A DNA stretch of 17,548 nucleotides from positions 1 through 17,548 of the forward strand of contig JBHENF010000052.1 in assembly GCA_046262175.1 (NCBI GenBank), read 5' to 3'. The translations under genes and the position numbers were made by a program. Source of the DNA: RYN-124 sp046262175. Its GTDB lineage: Bacteria > Actinomycetota > Actinomycetes > Mycobacteriales > SCTD01. The notes beneath the pieces are model-generated. The model ran no database searches. It had not been told where the DNA came from and saw only the letters and a program-made list of their open reading frames with translations. Below are positions 14,190 through 17,548 of the stretch, one piece after another (positions within the stretch are counted from its first letter, which is position 1; every line of letters begins with the position of its first letter).

Positions 14190-16531
14190 GCGTCCTCCCG
14201 TACGAGCAGCGCGACCGGGAAGTCGGCGAGCACGTCGGTGCCCTCGGTGGGCTTGCCCGTGAGGACGTCGTGCCAGGTGCCGGCAGGGAGCTCCACGGTC
14301 ACGGATGCCTCGGACAGCGCGCGGATCGGGACGACGGTGACCACCCGACCGGACCGGCTGAAGGCGAGCGCCTGCGCGCCTGCGTCGAGCGGCTCGTACG
14401 TGGCGTCGGCGAGGAACCACTGCGGGTGCTGGCGTCGGAGCCGCAGCGCGGTCGCGACCACGTGCAGCTTCGCGGCGCCGCTGTCCTCGACCAGCGGGTT
14501 CGGGCTCAGCGCCTCCAGCAGCCGCCGCCGGTCGTCGTAGTCGACGGGCCGCCGGTTGTCCGGGTCGACCAGCGACAGGTCGAACAGCTCCGTGCCCTGG
14601 TAGGTGTCGGCGACGCCCGGCATCGTCAGCTGCACGAGCTTCTGCGCCAGCGCGGTCGTCCGCCACGCCGGGGCGAGGCGGTCCGCGAACGCCTGCACCC
14701 GCGCGCAGATCTGCTCGTCGGCCAGCACGCTTCTGACGAACGCCGCCACTGCCTCGTCGTACGCGGGCACCGGGTCGACCCAGGAGGTGCGGTCCTTCGC
14801 CTCACGCGTCGCCTTCTCGACGTACGCCACCGCGCGGTCGGCAGTGATCGGCCATGCGCCCAGGAGCGTCTGCCAGACGAGCTGCTCGGTGCCCGCGCCC
14901 GGTCGGCCGTGCTGCTCCGCCATCGCCGACCACTGCGTCACCGCCTCGGTCCACTCGGTCGGGCACTGCGAGAGCAGCACGAGCCGCGCCCGCACGTCCT
15001 CGGAGCGCTTGGTGTCGTGCGTGCTCAACGTGGTCATGCTCAGCGGCCACTGGGCCTGCATCTCCAGGCAGCCCTGGTGGAACTGCTCGGTGCTGATGCC
15101 GAACCGGCCCGGGTCGCCGCCGACCTCGTTGAGGGCGGCGAAGCGCAGGTACCGGTAGAAGGCGGTGTCCTCGACGCCCTTCGCCATGACCGGCCCGCAC
15201 GTCTGCTGGAAGCGCGTGACGAACTCACGACTTGCGGGATCGTCGGCCAGCGCGAGCTCGGCAACGCGGTCGATCTCGGTCGCGCGCTTGGGCTTCGACT
15301 GCTTCGCGGCCTCGACCGCGGACTGGACGTGCTCACGCGCCGTCGCGTCCGCCGGGCCCGCCGGCGGCAGGTACGCGCGGTAGACGCCGAACGACGCCAG
15401 CACCTCGACGAGCGCCTCGCGGAAGGGTGCGCGGTCGACCTGCGCGTCCCGTACGGCGACGTCGGTCAGCCGGTTCACCTCGGCCGCGAGAACGTCCGAG
15501 AGTACGAGCCGCTTCGTCCGGGCGACGACCTCCTCGTATGACGCGGCTTCGCCGGTGACCCGCTGCCAGTGCTCGGTCAGCGGCTGCTCACCCGCGGGGT
15601 CCACGAAGACGCCGAGCACGTTGTTGAGCGCGTCGTAGCCGGTCGTGCCGGCGCAGGCCCAGTCGTCCGGGAGCCGCTCGCCCGGCTCGAGGATCTTCTC
15701 GACGACGACCCACGCGCCGCCGGTGTGCTCGGCCAGCCGGCCGAGGTAGCCGCCGGGGTCGGCCAGGCCGTCCGGGTGATCGATCCGCAGACCGTCCAGG
15801 ACGCCGTCGCGTACCTGCTGCACGACGATCCGATGCGACTCGTCGAACACCTGCGGCACCTCGACGCGAACGCCGGACAGGGTGGTGACGTCGAAGAAGC
15901 GCCGGTAGTTCAGCCCCTCCTTCGCCTCGCGCCAGTGACACAGCCGGTAGTGCTGGGCGTCGAGGGTGGCGCGCAGGTCGCCCTCGACGAGCGTGCCCGG
16001 AGCGATCGGCACCTCGTGGTCGTAGTAGCGGATCCGGTCCCCGTCGAGCTTCAGCTCGCCGAGCACCTCGTCCAGGGGCGAGCCGAGCACCGGGACCATG
16101 ACCTTGCCCGTGCTCCAGTTGATGTCGAACCAGTCCGCGTACGGGCTGTCCTGACCGTCGCGCAGGACCGACCACCACTGCGCGTTCTGCGACTCCGGCT
16201 CGCTGATGGCCATGTGGTTGGGCACGACGTCGAGGATGATCCCGAGGCCGGCTGCCGTGCAGGCGGCCACCATCCGGTCGAAGGCCCCCGGCCCGCCGAG
16301 CTCGCTGTTGAGCTGCGAGTGGTCGACCACGTCGTAGCCGTGCGCCGAGCCTGGCGCGGCCTGCAGGTACGGCGAGCAGTAGAGGTGCGTGACGCCCAGC
16401 TGGGCGAGGTACGGCACGGCGGCGGCTGCGTCGTCGAACCCGAAGCCCGGGTGGTCGGCGGCCGGCGGGCGGAGCTGGACGCGGTACGTGGAGACCGGCA
16501 CGGGCTTGCCGGGGGCGGGCAGGTGGGGCAC
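14186..16531 (-). CDS. treY: Malto-oligosyltrehalose synthase TreY
   Basis: A 781-residue GH13 intramolecular transglucosylase that turns the reducing-end alpha-1,4 bond of maltodextrins into an alpha,alpha-1,1 bond. The N-terminal STYRVQLR and GVTHLYCSPYLQAAPGSAHGYDV are diagnostic of TreY. Catalytic regions are DVVPNHM (101-107), LDGLRIDHPDGLADP with nucleophile Asp251, VVVEKIL with acid/base Glu278, and STHDTKRSED with Asp506. The long insertion between the Glu and last Asp regions is normal for the family. The GTG start at 16531 has AGGAA about five bases upstream. treZ begins inside its stop codon. A gap of about 209 bases with two hairpins separates it from the preceding glgX, so it may have its own promoter or be reached by read-through. 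Confidence 0.95.
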   Translation of the reverse strand: MPHLPAPGKPVPVSTYRVQLRPPAADHPGFGFDDAAAAVPYLAQLGVTHLYCSPYLQAAPGSAHGYDVVDHSQLNSELGGPGAFDRMVAACTAAGLGIILDVVPNHMAISEPESQNAQWWSVLRDGQDSPYADWFDINWSTGKVMVPVLGSPLDEVLGELKLDGDRIRYYDHEVPIAPGTLVEGDLRATLDAQHYRLCHWREAKEGLNYRRFFDVTTLSGVRVEVPQVFDESHRIVVQQVRDGVLDGLRIDHPDGLADPGGYLGRLAEHTGGAWVVVEKILEPGERLPDDWACAGTTGYDALNNVLGVFVDPAGEQPLTEHWQRVTGEAASYEEVVARTKRLVLSDVLAAEVNRLTDVAVRDAQVDRAPFREALVEVLASFGVYRAYLPPAGPADATAREHVQSAVEAAKQSKPKRATEIDRVAELALADDPASREFVTRFQQTCGPVMAKGVEDTAFYRYLRFAALNEVGGDPGRFGISTEQFHQGCLEMQAQWPLSMTTLSTHDTKRSEDVRARLVLLSQCPTEWTEAVTQWSAMAEQHGRPGAGTEQLVWQTLLGAWPITADRAVAYVEKATREAKDRTSWVDPVPAYDEAVAAFVRSVLADEQICARVQAFADRLAPAWRTTALAQKLVQLTMPGVADTYQGTELFDLSLVDPDNRRPVDYDDRRRLLEALSPNPLVEDSGAAKLHVVATALRLRRQHPQWFLADATYEPLDAGAQALAFSRSGRVVTVVPIRALSEASVTVELPAGTWHDVLTGKPTEGTDVLADFPVALLVREDA

Positions 16532-16588
16532 GAGGTTCCTAGCGTCGGGGGAGCGGCACCGGGAGCCCTACCCGCTGGCCGCCGCGTA

Positions 16589-16609
16589 CACCTGCGTACG
16601 GCGCAGGTG
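16589..16609 (-). terminator. Perfect 8-bp hairpin between glgX and treY
   Basis: CACCTGCG (16589-16596) and CGCAGGTG (16602-16609) form a perfect 8-base-pair stem with a five-base loop TACGG. It lies 58 bases upstream of the treY start and after the glgX stop on the minus strand. No T-run follows on either strand. It could end glgX transcription, protect the glgX mRNA end, act in the treY leader, or bind a protein as a dyad. Confidence 0.4.
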
Positions 16610-16628
16610 CTCGGCATGGACCGGAGGC

Positions 16629-16707
16629 GCGTGCAGAAGACGGCCAGTTCTTGCACCAGCGGCCGACCCGAGGGTTCGGCCGCAGGTTCTGGCCGTCTTG
16701 TGCACGC
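16629..16707. repeat. Long imperfect inverted repeat with nested hairpin (REP-like)
   Basis: The outer arms 16629-16647 and 16689-16707 are 19 bases each and complementary with one mismatch; both carry the core AAGACGGCCAG. Extended to 23-base units, 16632-16654 and the complement of 16682-16704 share TGCASAAGACGGCCAGWWCYTGC. Inside, GCGGCCGA (16659-16666) pairs with TCGGCCGC (16676-16683) around a small loop, so the whole folds into a long two-part hairpin. It occupies the non-coding gap between glgX and treY. No T-tract follows it. It resembles a dispersed intergenic palindromic element, but it could also be a tail-less terminator or mRNA-processing signal for glgX. Confidence 0.6.
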
Positions 16708-16740
16708 CGCAACACGGACGCGCCACGGAACGAAGAGCGC

Positions 16741-17548
16741 CTAGAAGACGCGCTGCAGGACGAGCACGGAGCGGCCCTCGACCTCGACCGGCTCGCCCGT
16801 CTTCATCGTCCGGGCCTCTGCGTCGCCGAGCATGGGGGCGGCCGTGTCGACCGCCACTTCCCACCGCTCACCGGCACCGATGTCCGGGAGGGTGAAGTCG
16901 ATCGGCCCGTGGTGGCCGTTGAACAGCAGGAAGAACGAGTCGTCGACGATGCGTTCGCCCCGCAGGTTCGGCTCGCGGATCCCCTCGCCGTTGAGGAACA
17001 CGGCGACGGACTTCGCGAAGCCCGACTCCCAGTCCTCCTCGCCCATCCACTCGCCGGCCGGCGTGAACCAGCCGATGTCCTCGATGGCGGAGCCCTTGAC
17101 GACGCGCCCCTGGAAGTGCCGGCGGCGCCGGAAGACCGGGTGGTCGTGCCGGAGCTTCGCCAGCCGCGAGGTGAAGTCCGACAGGACCTCGAAGTCCTTG
17201 GCCCGCTCCCAGTCGATCCACGCCAGCTCGTTGTCCTGGGCGTACACGTTGTTGTTGCCGTGCTGGGTCCGGCCCAGTTCGTCCCCGTGCAGCAGCATCG
17301 GCACGCCCTGGGACAGGAACAGCGTCGTGAGGAAGTTGCGCTTCTGCTGCTCGCGCAGCGCGACCACCTCGAGGTCGTCGCTCTCGCCCTCCACGCCGCA
17401 GTTCCATGACGAGTTGTTGCTCTCGCCGTCGTTGCCGCCCTCACCGTTGGCGTCGTTGTGCTTCTCGTTGTACGACACCAGGTCGTGCATCGTGAAGCCG
17501 TCGTGCGCGGTCACGAAGTTGATGGAGGCGTACGGGCGCCGCCCGTCG
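16741..17548 (-). CDS. glgX: Glycogen debranching enzyme GlgX, C-terminal part (5' end outside window)
   Basis: The frame is open to the window edge, so only the C-terminal ~268 residues are seen. GlgX is a GH13 isoamylase-type enzyme that hydrolyses alpha-1,6 branch points of phosphorylase-limited glycogen, giving linear maltodextrins. The visible part starts with RPYASINFVTAHDGF, which contains the last conserved GH13 region with catalytic Asp at 17500-17502, followed by LVSYNEKHNDANGEGGNDG, the GlgX-typical Asn/Gly-rich loop, and then HGDELGRTQHGNNNVY and QDNELAWIDW. The C-terminal beta domain (DDSFFLLFNGH) ends at LQRVF and TAG at 16741. The nucleophile and acid/base residues lie outside the window. 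Position upstream of treY and treZ is the usual trehalose-from-glycogen arrangement. Confidence 0.94.
   Translation of the reverse strand, partial: DGRRPYASINFVTAHDGFTMHDLVSYNEKHNDANGEGGNDGESNNSSWNCGVEGESDDLEVVALREQQKRNFLTTLFLSQGVPMLLHGDELGRTQHGNNNVYAQDNELAWIDWERAKDFEVLSDFTSRLAKLRHDHPVFRRRRHFQGRVVKGSAIEDIGWFTPAGEWMGEEDWESGFAKSVAVFLNGEGIREPNLRGERIVDDSFFLLFNGHHGPIDFTLPDIGAGERWEVAVDTAAPMLGDAEARTMKTGEPVEVEGRSVLVLQRVF

Noticed and set aside
11229..14540. Very long plus-strand open frame (over 1,100 codons) opposite the EAL gene and treZ
   Set aside because: The minus strand encodes complete EAL and TreZ proteins here. The antisense frame is Arg/Ala/Val/Gln-rich with no domain and is the expected artefact of GC-rich codon use.

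Overview
This window has the look of a free-living actinobacterial chromosome. Base composition is visibly very rich in G and C, third codon positions are almost all G or C, GTG starts are common, and several gene pairs overlap by four bases (GTGA). The products also fit: a wax ester synthase/diacylglycerol acyltransferase, the GlgX-TreY-TreZ trehalose route and an LPxTG-anchored surface protein. I cannot name the genus. Gene density is very high and no stretch over 300 bases lacks a gene. I see no tRNA, rRNA, CRISPR array, transposase or phage gene.

Layout. (1) 1-2142, plus strand: the 3' part of an ABC exporter subunit with non-canonical ATPase residues, then a small P-loop kinase of the uridine/fructose kinase type. 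(2) 2153-5500, minus strand: a GH13 alpha-glucosidase, a PfkB sugar kinase overlapping it by GTGA, and an orphan acidic protein. Together the first two suggest hydrolysis of a small glucoside (possibly sucrose) and phosphorylation of the released sugar. (3) 5550-9791: a secreted LVIVD-repeat protein ending in LPTTG and a ten-helix membrane protein (minus strand), then, divergently, an exported membrane-anchored protein overlapping a CPBP-type intramembrane protease. This is an envelope block of mostly unknown function. (4) 9837-11198, plus strand: a WS/DGAT acyltransferase. (5) 11199-17548, minus strand: glgX (partial), treY, treZ and an EAL-domain c-di-GMP phosphodiesterase.

How the genes work together. 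In region 5, GlgX debranches glycogen, TreY converts the reducing end of the maltodextrin to a trehalosyl unit and TreZ releases trehalose. treY and treZ overlap by GTGA and are probably translationally coupled. glgX and treY are separated by 197-209 bases of non-coding DNA holding two strong hairpins, one of them a ~79-base inverted repeat that may be a dispersed element. The EAL gene just downstream of treZ is notable because c-di-GMP has been reported to bind and activate GlgX in Streptomyces, so this cluster may carry its own signal-degrading enzyme.

The least explained parts are the orphan at 2153-2974, the 7152-9791 envelope module and the inverted repeat at 16629-16707. All functional calls rest on motifs read by eye; no database search was run.
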